From Limnoperna fortunei (taxonomy: Eukaryota > Mollusca > Bivalvia > Mytilida > Modiolidae): 64,000 nucleotides of DNA. Positions 36,617 to 49,824 of this stretch are shown in pieces. How positions within the stretch are numbered: the first letter of the stretch is position 1; the number at the start of each line of letters is the position of its first letter. The translations under genes were made by a program, and so were the position numbers. The notes beneath the pieces are model-generated. The model was given only the letters and a program-made list of their open reading frames with translations. It was not told the origin of the DNA and did no database searches. The DNA is taken from NCBI GenBank assembly GCA_944474755.1, contig OX104117.1:62363522-62427521 (forward strand). Reading direction: 5' to 3'.

Positions 36617-38311
36617 ATAATCAGAGTGTATATAACTTTGTCTGCTCTGTACTAGGCTATAGTGGATAAAAAAACCCGAGATGAGTTTTAAAAGTGCATG
36701 CACAATAAAGTAAAGAATTCATGTAAGGTCTAGAATTTCACACTGCCATTATAACATATTATTTAGACACCAAGAAATGAAGCTTTCTACTGTAACAACT
36801 TATTTTGTAAAAATCATTAATATAAAGTACAGTCAAATTAGGCTTTTCTCGTTTTTCAATTATTTTAACACTATTCATGGTTTCAGGTTAACAAAAACTA
36901 CCACCAAACGCAATTTGATATTAATAATTTATGGTCAAATACAAAAAAACAACATTCTCCAGTTTTCCTGAAATGTTGTTTTCAAGTGAATCCTATGCGT
37001 TAAGAGAGCATTAATGGTTTTTTACTGATAAAGCAAACAACAAAAAGAAAAAAACAACTAATTATGACATTGATTTCTGAAATTTGATGATCATGTCGTT
37101 GAAGATGTCAAAAACATCAGTGTGGCTGTACATTCACCACTAATCATTTCAAGGTCAATAAATGACATTATTGAAATAAACATTTACCTAACTTAATTTT
37201 TCTTTTATCAATAGAATAAAGAACACTTTCAGAAGGTTTACCCCCATTTTTGTTCAAACAATTGTAAGACATACGCTGGATGAGAATGTTCAATCTAATG
37301 TCATTGTTGGAAGTATCTTTCAATGTTTCTAAACATCTGTTTGTGTAATAATGACAAATAAATTGTGTTGATGTGAGGTTACAAGTCTTGCTATGATGAA
37401 CTTTTTCTTAAACAATTATCTTTTTATAATACAGTAGAACTTCAATAACTTGAACTCAAAGAGGTCGCCAAAAAAGTATAAGCTAAAATTGGACAATTTC
37501 TTGATATTTATATGTTGTGTACCATGAAAATGTTTGCTTTTTGGTTTGATTGTTTATGTTTTACAAACTGTTACAGTTGTTTTGTCTTTTAATCTATACT
37601 GATGTTGATTTGATGCATTTTTTTATTAATAAAGTTGCTTAAAAATTTTGGTATTGTATAACTTATTTTGTGCATTTTGTATTTTGTATATCAGTTAGTA
37701 TGTACTCTTTTATTTGCTCCAAAACCAGTTTTGTTGTACACAGTTATAAAAATTAAATAATTTGCCACAGTATTTATGTACCCAAAATTTTTCTCAAAAT
37801 TATTCTTTCCTTGAACAATTTCTTTTAATATCAATTAAACTGCAATAGTTAACATAAATCACAACTGATTTATAATTGGAATGTTTCTGTTTTGTTTTGT
37901 GATCCGCATGGTAAAGGTAATATTGTGTAATTAAAAAACAAGTACTGTCTTTACTACTCACCAGTCATGACATAATTATTGTGTTATTTTGTTTAACAAA
38001 CCTACACATGTACTAGTTGTAATGGCTTCTGTACTTTGTACCTGAAGTTCATTCCTTTCAAACCGAAGCTTATAATTTAAGTTCAAGTTCTTGATGGTGA
38101 TTTACATGAATTAACAATCAAAGGGACCTTTAAACAAGCTTGAGTTGAAGAGAAATTGGTGCTTGAAACACATGTAGAGAAAAAAATAAGACTTGAAAAA
38201 CAGTTTGAAAAATGAGTGGTTATTCCAGCCATCTGAAATCAAGCTACTGTAATTGTAAAAAGAGAAGAAAATTGTTTGCACCTGCAGATTACCAGAAAGC
38301 AGTATAAATTA

Positions 38312-40096
38312 AGTACTGGGTAATTTTACTGTTCAGCACAGTCCTGGCTAAGTAATGGTAATTTTACTGTTCAGCCCAGTCCTGCCTGAAAGAATTTTAC
38401 TGTTCATCACAATCCTGCCTGAGTACTGGGTAATTTTACAGAGCTCAGTCCTGGCTGAAAGAATGTTTCTGCTTAGCACAGTCCTGGCTGAAAGAATTTT
38501 AATTTTCAGCACAGTCCTAGCTGAAAGAATTTTACTGTTCAGCACAGTCCTGGCTGAAAGAATTTTACTGTTCAGCACTGTCCTGGCTGAAAGAATTTTA
38601 CTGTTCAGCACAGTCCTGGCTGAAAGAAGTTTACTGTTCATCACAGTCCTGGCTGAGTACTGGGTAATTTTACTGAGCTCAGTCCTGGCTGAAAGAATGT
38701 TTTTGCTTAGCACAGTCCTGGCTGAAAGAATTTTAATTTTCAGCACAGTCCTGGCTGAAAGAATTTTACTGTTCAGAACAGTCCTGCCAGAAAGAATTTT
38801 ACTGTTCAGAACAGTCCTGGCTGAGTACTGGGTAATTTTACTGAGCTCAGTCCTGGCTGAAAGAATGTTTCTGCTTAGCACAGTCCTGGCTGAAAGAATT
38901 TTAATTTTCAACACAGTCCTGGCTGAAAGAATTTTACTGTTCAGAACAGTCCTGCCAGAAAGAATTTTACTGTTCAGAACAGTCCTGGCTGAGTACTGGG
39001 TAATCTAACTGTTCAGCATAGTCCTGGCTGAATAAATTTTACTGTTCATCACAGTCCTGGCTGAAAGAATTTTAATTTTCAGCACAGTCCTGGCTGAATG
39101 AATTTTACTGTTCAGCACAGTCCTGGCTGAATGAATTTTACTGTTCAGCACAGTCCTGGCTGAAAGAAGTTTACTGTTCAGAACAGTCCTGCCAGAAAGA
39201 ATTTTACTGTTCAGCACAGTCCTGGCTGAAAGAAGTTTACTGTTCATCACAGTCCTGACTGAGGACTGGGTAATTTTACTGAGCTCAATCCTGGCTGAAA
39301 GAATTTTACTGTTCAGAACAGTCCTGCCAGAAAGAATTTTACTGTTCAGAACAGTCCTGGCTGAGTACTGGGTAATCTTACTGTTCAGCATAGTCCTGGC
39401 TGAATGAATTTTACTGTTCATCACAGTCCTGGCTGAAAGAATTTTACTGTTCAGAACAGTCCTGGCTGAAAGAATTTTAATTTTCAGCACAGTCCTGGCT
39501 GAAAGAATTTTAATTTTCAGCACAGTCCTGGCTGAATGAATTTTACTGTTCATCACAGTCCTGGCTGAAAGAATTTTACTGTTCATCACAGTCCTGCCTG
39601 AAAGAATTTTACTGTTCATCACAGTCCAGGCTGAAAGAAGTTTACTGTTCATCACAGTCCTGGCTGAGTACTGGGTAATTTTACTGAGCTCAGTCCTGGC
39701 TGAAAAAATTTTACTGTTTAGCACTGTCCTGGCTGAAAGAATTTTAATTTTCAGCACAGTCCTGGCTGAAAGAATTTTACTGTTCAGCACAGTCCTGGCT
39801 GAAAGAATTTTACTGTTTAGCACAGTCCTGGCTGAAAGAATTTTACTGTTTAGCACAGTCCTGGCTGAAAGAATTTTAATGTTCAGATCAGTCCTGGCTG
39901 AAAGAATTTTACTGTTCAGCACTGTCCAGTATGAGTACTGGGTAATTTTACTGTTCAGCACAGTCCTGGCTGGCTTGAAAGAAGTTTACTGTTCATCACA
40001 GTCCTGCCTGAGTACTGGGTAATTTTACTGTTCAGCTCAGTCCTTGGTGAATGAATTTTACTGTTCAGCACAGTCCTGGCTGAAAGAAATTTACTG
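38312..40096. repeat. 33-bp minisatellite, about 54 copies
   Basis: The unit is approximately AGTCCTGGCTGAAAGAATTT plus TACTGTTCAGCAC. A variant unit carries GAGTACTGGGTAATTTTACT and recurs at intervals, giving a loose higher-order pattern. Because 33 is a multiple of three and the unit lacks stops in some frames, long frames stay open on both strands: plus 38355-39008, minus 38348-38914 and minus 39005-39961. The minus frame is an 11-residue repeat with core NSKILSARTVL. It is in slo intron 3. Translation is not supported by any splice or start evidence, so I treat it as a satellite-type repeat. Confidence 0.92.
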
Positions 40097-40441
40097 AATT
40101 CCAAACAATACATTTTACATAGAAAGAAAGGTTTATATAAATGTTCAAGACAAACTATTTATTTTCATTTTCTAAGTTCATGGATCATACCGAAATAAAT
40201 TCCTTCATTTAAATTTACAACCAGTATAAAAATGGTAACGTTTTTCCTGATTAGAACAACATCAATACCAGTAAAAGAAACTGTGGAAAGTCGTAATGGA
40301 TCTGATACAATTTTCTAATGATATTGATGTTCTCAAGAAATAGGGATTAAAAAAATCCTCTCGAGACATAAATCTAATCTTCACGACAGAATCACATTTC
40401 TTTGTTTTCTTGGAGCTATGTAATTATCTCGGAATACTCAC

Positions 40442-40538
40442 TCTGATAAAAAAATATATCATAAAAAACACGTTGAAAGCCAGATCGACTTGCTGAGAAG
40501 GACTTTGTGCCCATGGTATACAGTTTTCTACTTCCACG
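40442..40538 (-). CDS. slo: slo/BK channel exon 3 (S1-S2 loop and S2)
   Basis: This 97-nt exon completes Ser131 and encodes residues 132-163. The first half is the extracellular S1-S2 loop (VEVENCIPWAQSPSQQ), which keeps the conserved Cys. The second half is S2 (VDLAFNVFFMIYFFIR), which retains the Asp after QQV/QI known to contribute to BK voltage sensing and the Arg at the end of S2. Acceptor is TTTTTTCAG|C and donor is AGA|GTGAGT, phase 0. The loop sequence is the most divergent stretch so far recovered, as expected of this part of the family. Confidence 0.92.
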
Positions 40539-43500
40539 CTGAAAAAAGAAAACATAGTATGGAAACATCATAAAATTTGTTAAGTCTTGAAGAGAATATC
40601 AGGATTCAAGCTAAGTTCCCTTTAAAAATAATGATCACAAACAAAACAGAACTAATGCAAACCTATTAAATCAGTTTATGTTTGTAGATGGCACAAACAC
40701 TTTCAATATTTAAATTTACAAATTTTGACAATTTAATATTGAAAAAAAAACATTCCTTGTACAATTATAGTCTTTCTGACATGCATAATATGCTGTCTCA
40801 AGGGTTCTGGCATATTCTCAATACAGAAAATACTACTTCATGAATAATTGGTTTATCCCACTGTTCACCTTTGCCAAATCCATCTACATTTTACACATAA
40901 CTAAACAAGGCAAATCTTATTAAAAGGCTCAGAGTGTTTTTCCTTGGCAAGTTGGCGGTCAATACTTCTATTTATTCCTTGGCGAGTTGGCGGTCAATAC
41001 CTCTATTTATTCAAATTATTAGGATTGTGTGACACATTATCTAGAATTAAATTTGCCACTTCTGCTATTCTATTGAATATAAATATTTATTCCCCATCAG
41101 AGTTTACTTATCTTATAATGGAAAGCAAATCAATATTAAAATCAACTTTGTTGCTATAATACATGAATAGAAAAAATGAAGAAGCTCTGGTTTATACATT
41201 TGTTCTGTTAGAAATCTTATATCATAAGGGCCTGGAAACAGTGTGAAGAAAAAGTATTATCTTCAGCCTGATAAGAAACATTATGATGGTCCAATATTTC
41301 CTAAGTTATAAATGGTCTAGTATTTTCTCTGTTTATCAAAAATGACAGTTACAGAAAAACAAATAGTGCTGACTGACAGATGGTCTGAGATTCCTGTGTT
41401 GTATCAGTCTTTACAAAGAATTGAATCATATATGATTCTGTGACTATCTCCAAGACAAAAATAAAATTTTGTCCACCTTAAAACCCAGGACCCCACCAGC
41501 AAGGTGCCAGCCCATTAAAATAATCGTAAGTTTAAGAATATTCTCTATTACCATGACAATATAAGCAATATAAAGATTTGATTGGATGAAATTAAGAATT
41601 AAATTCTCAGTTTTTTTGTAAAGTAATTTTAATAATAAAATAATATTGAAAATTCAAGTCCATAAAATGACAAAATTTTCAGCCAAACCAGTGGCATAGA
41701 TATGCTCTGAAGATATGGAAGCCTTTTCTCGGCAAGTGATCTGGGGCCATTTCAGCCCCCAGTGGGTCCAGGGCAAAGCCTTGTGGGGGGTTCAAAACTT
41801 GCACAAATAAGAATATCTGATGCAACGATTATAAATAGTGAGAGTACTGTTCAGACATTTTGTTTTGCTTTGCCAAAACAATGTTGAATCCTTGGCTTCC
41901 GAGTTTCGGCCTGACAAATTCCATTAAAAACTAAGAAATTGGCACCTATGACACTGATCCACATTATGAACCAAAATTAAACACAATATAATTATAGTAT
42001 TTCACTGAGGGAACAGATTTAGATGATCTAACAATTGTGGACTGTGAGCTAATGCTCACTAGTAATAACCGCTTTCACAAATATGACTTTCATAATTATT
42101 TGGTAAAAAAAAAGTAGATGACCAAGGAGCATAACATGGCTATACACCATATGGTACTATGGGATAAAGCAATGTGCTAAATATCAGGATTCTGCATCCA
42201 ATAGTTGCTTAGAAAACCTGGAAAAAATTTTGCATGTATGTCAACTATGTGTAAAAATTCAAAGTATTCGGTAAACAGGAATTAGATGACAAACGAGCAT
42301 AAAATCACTATACACCATATGGTACTATAGGATAAAGCAATATGCAAAATATCAGGCTTCTGCCTCCTATAGTTACTTGCTTAGAAAATTGTAACGGAAA
42401 TTTTTGTTACGAACGGACGGACGGACAGAGAGACAAGGGTAAAAGAGTATACCCCACTCTTCTCCTAAGCAGGGGTATAAAAATGTCTGGCATTTCAAAT
42501 CAGCTGTGGCTCACTAGCCCAAATAACCCAAATCAATTTTGTGGACACCCAGAAAGATATTAGCCTACATGGAACTAAGTTAAATTCCTGAAAATCCAAT
42601 TTTTATTTAGTTAATTTTTCAATAAATTACAAAACTTAAATATAGGTTAAAGTAACCAAATGAATATACAAATATATTGGTTAAATACATCGGACAAAAT
42701 TCCTTTGTAAAAATCATTTCATATAAGGTTGCCCTGTTGAGAGCTGATCTAAAACATTGATCAACTCGGAATACTTTTATGCTGTTTCCAATATCAGATT
42801 CTTTACATTAGCATCAGACAAAAACGTATTAGCAGCTTATTTACAACTGACTTCTCATGGAAATGTATGTTTCCCTTGTAACATATTTCCTTTTTAGCAA
42901 AACAGTCACAAAACTTTTTTAAATTATTCAGTACATTTAATGGACAAAATATATCAATTAATCGTATTTAAAAAGTTTTTGTTTTTGATTTTGTATTTAT
43001 ATTCAAAATGTATCTGCCTTAAATATATATAAAAAAATTTTTACCTAAACAATTCGCACAATGTCAAGGCTTTTGTTTCTACTTTATGTTAAAATACAGA
43101 CACATGAACACTGGATCCCTGACATAGCAAGCCAAACATTAGCACTATTGTTTGACGTTGATAAATAGAAAAGATATACTGGTATAGAAGGGGAAAATAA
43201 ATGTTAAATTTATTACGAGTGAATATACCTTTAACATACCTATAATCACTTATTTCTTACACACATGAAAACAAATCCTGCACATTTTCACTGGGACTAT
43301 TATAACTAACTATATGTTTCCAATTGTCATGACTCTTCATAGTAAAAAGAAGTAAAGAAAAATTGGAGGGCCATCATAAAAATGTTATTACAAGCAAAAA
43401 CAAATTGAAACTAACAATCTACAATTACTGTCAACTTTATAGATAGAACAAATTTTAAAAGCTCTGGTATTCAGCTGTATCACAGAGAATGCCAAAACAA

Positions 43501-46100
43501 CAATAAGAAATGATGAGCATGTACCCTTGAGCCTGCACATACTTTTTCAATTGATCTATCTGCACAACCCTAGATATTTTGGTCATTTCACATTTTTTTG
43601 GAATACCATCTATGGGCTATGGTCTGCCAAATCAAAAATAGCCAAAGGATCTAAAGAGCTATGGTTCCGAAGCTACAACTGATCAACCCTGAATTATATG
43701 TACATGTAGAAGAAACAACTGATGTTTAATTGGTACATAATACTTGGTGTATACTCTTGTTAGAAATAGTAAAAGGCTATAGTGAGTAATGAGTTAAAGA
43801 CAAGTAATGGTTTACAATACCAAAATAGGGCTTGATGAATGCAAATCTTAACAATATATATAAATACTGAATACTATATCTAATTTTGTCTGTTGTAATT
43901 ACTGTATAAGTTTGGGGCTATACAAAAAGGACAACAGAGCATCAGTTAAACCATGCCAGTTCAACATTTCAGCTAAACAAGTGCAGACAATGTGAAAGTC
44001 TTTCCACAGAAGCAACCATTTTGCCCATTATTAACTGACTTGAGTTAAATTACAAAATTTCATAATGTTTCAAAATGTTTCACCAAAAAACTTATTTTTT
44101 ATTCTCTTATGGCCACCAGAGTGCGCAACTAAAAAGTGTCAACACTGAATATGTGACAGTAAAATGAGCAATATTTTCAATATAAACTAGTCAATAGCAA
44201 ACAGTTGTCTCCCTTTAATGTGCACCAAAACAACATGGCAAAACAACTGTGTACACTGCATGGAACAGACAAGAATTTGTGTTGATTGAAAAGGTATTTC
44301 CTAAGTATGCTGTTGTTCTGTTACTTATACACAAATAATACATTAATCATCAACATCCTCATTTAACTGATGTGGTATACACTAGCTGTGAGGTAATCAT
44401 AGTCTTCAAGACCGTATTACCATATTGTTATATCCAAATTATTAAAAGACCAACACAGAATTTAAAAGAGACAACTTAAAATGGTCTCTATTAAATTACA
44501 ATTTGCCATCCAATTATCTAGATCAATATGTGTAACAGATGAACAGGTGTACAACAAAGCCAAAAACAATGTCTACATACAAGCAAAAATTAATATTATT
44601 ATTGCAAACTGAATTATGTTTCACTTAAACTTAAAGTCTTATTTATTTAAATCTCATCAAAGATAAAAAGGTTTTCAAATTAACCATGGAAGATTAAATC
44701 TTATTAATATATCAATGGATGGATCAATTGTGTGGAAGTGTGACTACTTTCATTGATGGCTCAAATAAATTATGCTTTTAAATTTGAACCTAGGGAAACC
44801 TCTTCTGGAATAATCAAAAACAGAAATAACCAAAGACCATTCTTCAGTTCTTGACAACAAAAGTTGTTTCCTTCATTACACAATATACAAGATGATTTTT
44901 ATTCTATACTGAATTGAAAACTTCCTTCTTCCATTCATTGCAATCTACTGTAGTGTTAAAAGCCATCAGCATTAACAATGCTTTAAGGCTAAGATAAATT
45001 GCCTTAATGCTATATATTGTAAAATAACAATAAAACCTACATTGAACATGGAACCATCATTATGATCAATATTAAAAATTTAACATTATAAGTAAGACAT
45101 GCTATTATACATGTACCTTAGCTAAGAAATGAGAAAACAAATTTAATTTTCAAAGTTCTATATTATTATAAAAGTTGCTGATGCAAAACAAATGAGCCTT
45201 CCTTAGCAACACAACAGTCATTGACATGAATTTTTAACATCTTCAAAGTTGAATCATGGAAAGTATAATTTAAATTTTAAAAGAATCCAACTGTTTATTG
45301 AACTAAAGACAATAATGCTAAAGCTTAGAATTACAGTGATAATAAACCAAAAGCATGCCAAATCGAGCACTGTAGTGATGCCATTCATAAGCAAGACATG
45401 AGCATAAGCATGAGAGTGAACTGTTAGCACAGTAGTTCCCAATCATAATTGCCAAGGTCTATATCACCTCCAAAATGTTACACTATAAGCAAAACATTGA
45501 AGTCAGGCCAAGCAATTTCCAATAGTATCTTAAAGCACACAAGTGATGCCATGACTAAAGCATGGCAGTGTAACAACAACATGTATGATTGTAATGGCAA
45601 CACTATGTTACAGTCATGACCAGCCTTCAGAGAAACAGAAATGCAAGATCTAATCATAATTATGTAGTTCAAGTGATGAAAAGCAAAAGCTTATATTATA
45701 GTTAATGTATGAGAATCGAGAAAAATGTATAATAATTAATTTTGATTTGTAATAATTTTAATAATAAGTGATTTGTGAACGGTGCTAACTTACATTTACA
45801 GGCTTTAAAAATTATTTAACTTTTTAATTTTTTTTCAAGATGCTTGTGTATCAGTGGTAACCAATATGTAAAAAAAAGTCAAATTTGTTACTTTTTGTAG
45901 TCATAAAGTTTTATCTTCAAAACTTTAAACTTCAAAATACATGGCATACATTAGTTTAAAAAAACTGCTGATACATAATGTGCATAAAAAAATTGTATAA
46001 AACCAGGGACAGTAAAATGGCAATAACATGGTTTGCCAAGGTCTCCGACATTATTGACATCACTGATTAAAAAAAATTAAGCATTAACTGTGATAATTAC
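40539..46100 (-). other. slo intron 2
   Basis: A 5.56-kb AT-rich intron. It contains a direct pair of CCTTGGCRAGTTGGCGGTCA at about 40942 and 40978, and a family D element at 42043-42479. Nothing else was recognised. Confidence 0.7.
42043..42479 (+). mobile_element. Family D element with two monomers
   Basis: The start hairpin is GTGAGCTAATGCTCAC, then TAATAACCGC. Two ~180-bp monomers share ACACCATATGGTACTATRGG, ATAAAGCAATRTGC and ATATCAGG. A run of GAACGGACGGACGGACAGAG follows, then an end hairpin TATACCCCACTCTTC with AGCAGGGGTATA. This is the shortest complete copy of the family in the window. Confidence 0.65.
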
Positions 46101-46162
46101 CTCGAGGCATCAATAAAGTAGATTATCAGTGACGCTATACTCAGGAGAAAGACCAATCCAAC
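46101..46162 (-). CDS. slo: slo/BK channel exon 2 (S1 helix)
   Basis: This 62-nt exon encodes residues 111-130 plus two bases of codon 131. The peptide VGLVFLLSIASLIIYFIDAS is the S1 transmembrane helix of the BK channel and is close to the insect and vertebrate versions. The acceptor is a TTTTTTCAG tract and the donor is AG|GTAATT. Exon 1 ends in phase 0 and this exon starts in phase 0; it ends with AG, and exon 3 starts with C to complete a Ser codon. A perfect 52-bp inverted repeat lies 72-197 nt upstream of the acceptor. Homology and phase agreement leave little doubt about the call. Confidence 0.92.
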
Positions 46163-46233
46163 CTGAAAAAAACACATTATAAGAGAGTTATATACACAAA
46201 TTGTGTTTTCGTTGTCTACAGTCGTACCCCCGT

Positions 46234-46359
46234 GCACAGGGGCACGTAAAAATTGATTTACTTGCGCTTTCGATTGATACTGGGTGGGACACACTATAAC
46301 AAAACCGACCCAGTATCAATCGAAAGCGCAAGTAAATCAATTTTTACGTGCCCCTGTGC
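46234..46359. repeat. Perfect 52-bp inverted repeat, 22-nt loop
   Basis: Arms 46234-46285 and 46308-46359 are exact reverse complements over 52 bp; the left arm starts GCACAGGGGCACGTAAAAAT and ends CGATTGATACTGGGT. Partial complementarity (CCCCCGTGCAC and CCGGTGCACG) extends outside. Transcribed with slo, it would form a very stable hairpin 72-197 nt upstream of the exon 2 acceptor. It is probably a recent foldback element or insertion. Confidence 0.95.
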
Positions 46360-47607
46360 CCCGGTGCACGCAAATTCTTTCACATTCCTCACCCGGTCAT
46401 GTCCAGAAATAAGCATTTTTCTTCAAGAATGTTTTCGTTTCGGTTAAAATCTTAACTGATTTTCTAAACGAATTTCAATTTCACCCATATATTTAAAGTT
46501 TTTTTTTACAAATTGTTTTATTGTCCAGGCCATATAAACCGGAAATTTCAAAAGTAAAGAACGAAGTTATTTCGGACTCGATATTGTCCGCATTTAACAT
46601 CTAAATGTATGTAGTACATTGCTAGATCCCAGAAATGGTAAAACTGTAGCAGGGGACAGAGATGGTTGAGTTCGCGCTTGGACAAGGCAGATTAAAATGC
46701 TTCGACACTGGCGGAATTGGGAATTGACGATGTCACTGTCCAGGTGGTTCCAAGCTAAGACAATTCTTACGAAGAATTAATTCCTATATTGGTCAGAGTT
46801 TGCAAATGGAACTTGGTAACACCTGGTATTAATAAATACAGCTTTGGAAATAATGTTTGTTGTGTTGTGGTCAGTATAGGATTTCGCTTCAATTTGTCTG
46901 CCTTGTTTCTTGGGTCAGATAGTTACGTGGAGGGATTGCTGGTACCAGCCCCCCTCCCCCCCCCCCCCGGATGACGGATGTGTTTTCTTCGGTCAGATAG
47001 ATTTTCAAGATTTAGCATGTTTATCTTATGAAGAGCTTACTGCTAGTGACTGGTAATTTCGACCAATATGAGGGCCACTGCCAAATGATTTTGCCGAACA
47101 AATTTATATTACTATGTTATATCAGAGATAAAATTACATGTCTCTGGAATGAGTTATCATCAGTGGCTAATAGAGATGCTCGTTTCGTGTGTAGGCGTGA
47201 AAGTGTTCTTGTGATGTTTTCTTTATCTTTACATGTTTCATCTTTTAGTTTAACAAAATCTTGAAGAAATACAAAATATAACTTATGACATCAGATTTGC
47301 AAACACAGCAGAGATTGCAAGTGTAAAAACAAGGTCTTTCAGATAAGTTCCATAAGATCTGACCTACATAATTTTCAGATTTTAGTGGCTGGGTACGATA
47401 CCTGCGATATACCTTTACACATTGTGATTGGTTTTTGTGTAGGCAGAAGCTTTTATGACTTTATCCATTTACTAAATTCACTTTATTAATTCTTGGCTTG
47501 TTCTGTATTTTCTTATTTTTAATTGCTATGCATGCTCAGTAATAAAACAATGTTACAGCTGTCTCTGTGTGAAAGAGCTTTGTTTTGTGCTTTAACACGA
47601 TGACTGT

Positions 47608-47614
47608 GTATTAT

Positions 47615-47655
<41 letters not shown>
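47608..47655. repeat. (CT)n microsatellite
   Basis: A nearly pure CT dinucleotide run with one CCCT interruption near its start, followed shortly by a short (AT)n run. Confidence 0.95.
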
Positions 47656-47657
<2 letters not shown>

Positions 47658-48209
47658 ATTATATATATATTACCTTTCTCCCTGTTATTAAATTTTATTT
47701 TGTTAACAAACATGAAACGTGTACGTTTCTGTGCTCTATTATTTGAAATATGTTAGTCGGTAAATAGAAAACTTATTTGTTTGAAATTTGAAACCTGACT
47801 TTAAATAAAGATTATTTAATTTCCATATATTTCAATAATGTAATATAGGATTTTATTTGTTTTCTGTAAGAAAAATGCAAACAACTTTTTAAACAGTTGA
47901 GAAGGACATATAAACGTATGACAAATGAGATAGCTAGACCCGGGTTGGGCGTCTTTGTCCCGTTTTATTTGGACGGTAATCACACTTCTGTGAGCTAGAA
48001 ACATGCAGATAACAACACCAAGTCAAAAAACTTACTTTATTCTGAAAATAATAAGATATTCCGAAGAATTGATTCAACTGGAAGTGGTTTGAAGCCATTA
48101 TTTTAACAGAATAAAGTCTTTCTTTCAAATACTGCTTTTACATGTTATTTTCCATCATATGTGGATGATATATTATACTTTTTGGTGAAACATTGAAAAG
48201 TGCATTATC

Positions 48210-48520
48210 ATGGCGGTCGGAACGGGTAATGTTGGGTGCGATCGCACTCACTAAAACAAATAGAAGTGTTATGTTACCGCGAAACGAAATTTTTTATAGC
48301 CAATCGTATTGTTTCAACTTAAGTATCAGACGATGAAGACGACGGTCTGTCATTTATTAAATATCCACAGCGACAACAACAACAAAGGGGAGCATGCAAA
48401 TAAAAAGAAGTGTGTTTTTATATCAACATGGCCGTCGGAACAGAGTGCGTTGGGTATTCTGTATTGTTCTGTTACCTAGAATCGAAATTTTTTAACCAAA
48501 TGTATTGTTTCAACTTTAAT
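48210..48520. repeat. Diverged direct duplication in slo intron 1
   Basis: ATGGCGGTCGGAACGGG...GTTGGGT...GTTACC...CGAAATTTTTTATAGCCAAT and CGTATTGTTTCAACTTAAGT at 48210-48325 recur in diverged form at 48427-48520 (ATGGCCGTCGGAACAGAG, GAAATTTTTTAACCAAAT, GTATTGTTTCAACTTTAAT). Function unknown. Confidence 0.6.
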
Positions 48521-49824
48521 ATGTATTAGGATGCAGAGACAGCGTGTAATTTTTGAACCACCAAACTCATCAAGCGTATATTTCAGAAGGACCAGAAGTG
48601 CTCAACAAAATTTTTAACATCTGGGAGTAGGACCTCCCCTCGCACCCCTGTTGCCGAGAATTGCAGACGGTAATAATCGCGAATCAAGTAATCTACGATA
48701 AAAATCGACTTTTGCGTTCGAGATGTAAATAACCCCTGTTATAAAACAACTTAATTTGTATAAGAACCTTATTGCTCAAATCGAGCCAAGCTACAACTTA
48801 TAAAGGGTGAGCTGTTATTAATTGACGACTATGATTGTGAAACGAATAACCCTAACCCCAACCGAGTTTGGCGTTCGAGAGTAGTGTAAGAATTGGAGGT
48901 TCAAAGTTTACGTTTTCTCACATGAAGGTTTGTTTATATCTGTTTGGTTTGATATTCGTGTCACTTAGGTATTGTCTACGCGTAAGCAGATCAGTCCACT
49001 ACTTTAAGTTGCCGGGGTCAATCATCATTTTACTGTGGTAAATTGACATTAATAAGCATAACGCGCAAGTGATTACATTTTCTACAGCTTTTAGCAATTA
49101 TAAAACAAAATGTTAAGCTTGTCATAGTAATCAAGGACGTTATATATATAATTAAAATGCCAGAAAACTGAATGCATATATAGAAAAACTCGAACAAATT
49201 TTGTTTGTCGGAAGAATGACAGTTACTGATGTGTATAACAAATGCAGATGATTGCTCTATATTCTAATGAACGCATATGTTGTTCTTCGGCACTTATCGT
49301 CAGGGAAACTGAGACATGAATCTTCGCTTTACTTACAATATACTGATATTTTGCCAACTGCACGAATAATCATAGTCATCGTATACAATGTACATTAGGT
49401 TTCCGTCTATTGTTTGTGGTCTTATCTTCACGTCTTATGTGTATATCTGTTTTCACCTTATGATTCGGATACTCTAGTATGCATGTTTGTGAGAAATTAT
49501 ACATTTGTAAGTACAATTGTACTTGCAACCGGGACTTGCCAGTGAAATTACGACTCGTCAAACTCAGCAGTATCCATAATTCCACACGAATTCTACACTT
49601 ACGTTCATGTAAAAAAAGGGGGTCGTTGGTTTGTCCATGCTTAGCTAAACCCGGGGCACGGAAGCAGAATATTACAAGACACGTATCTAGCGTAATGCAA
49701 GAAGTCAAACAAGCAAAAACATGATTGATGTCAATTTAAAAATGTGCTTATGGTAATAACAAATACAGATAAGTCTTCTTTATTATCCAGCTGTAGAGCC
49801 ATAGTTGATTCCGTTATGGCGAAA

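Larger units (their letters stand above)
34459..40441 (-). other. slo intron 3, over half minisatellite
   Basis: A 5.98-kb intron. The 40-bp array (1.5 kb) and the 33-bp array (1.8 kb) together make up about 55 percent of it. Between and beside them (about 36620-38310 and 40100-40440) is AT-rich sequence with nothing recognised. Confidence 0.8.

Noticed and set aside
38348..39961. Long open frames on both strands (188-318 codons) as repeat-protein genes
   Set aside because: They are a by-product of a 33-bp tandem unit without stops; frames are open on both strands at once, lack splice or start evidence and lie within slo intron 3.
47028..47264. 78-codon plus-strand frame in slo intron 1
   Set aside because: No recognisable domain, opposite to slo, no regulatory or splice support.
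49376..49724. Overlapping open frames on both strands (81 and 110 codons)
   Set aside because: Mutual antisense frames without homology; likely chance in a GC-richer patch.
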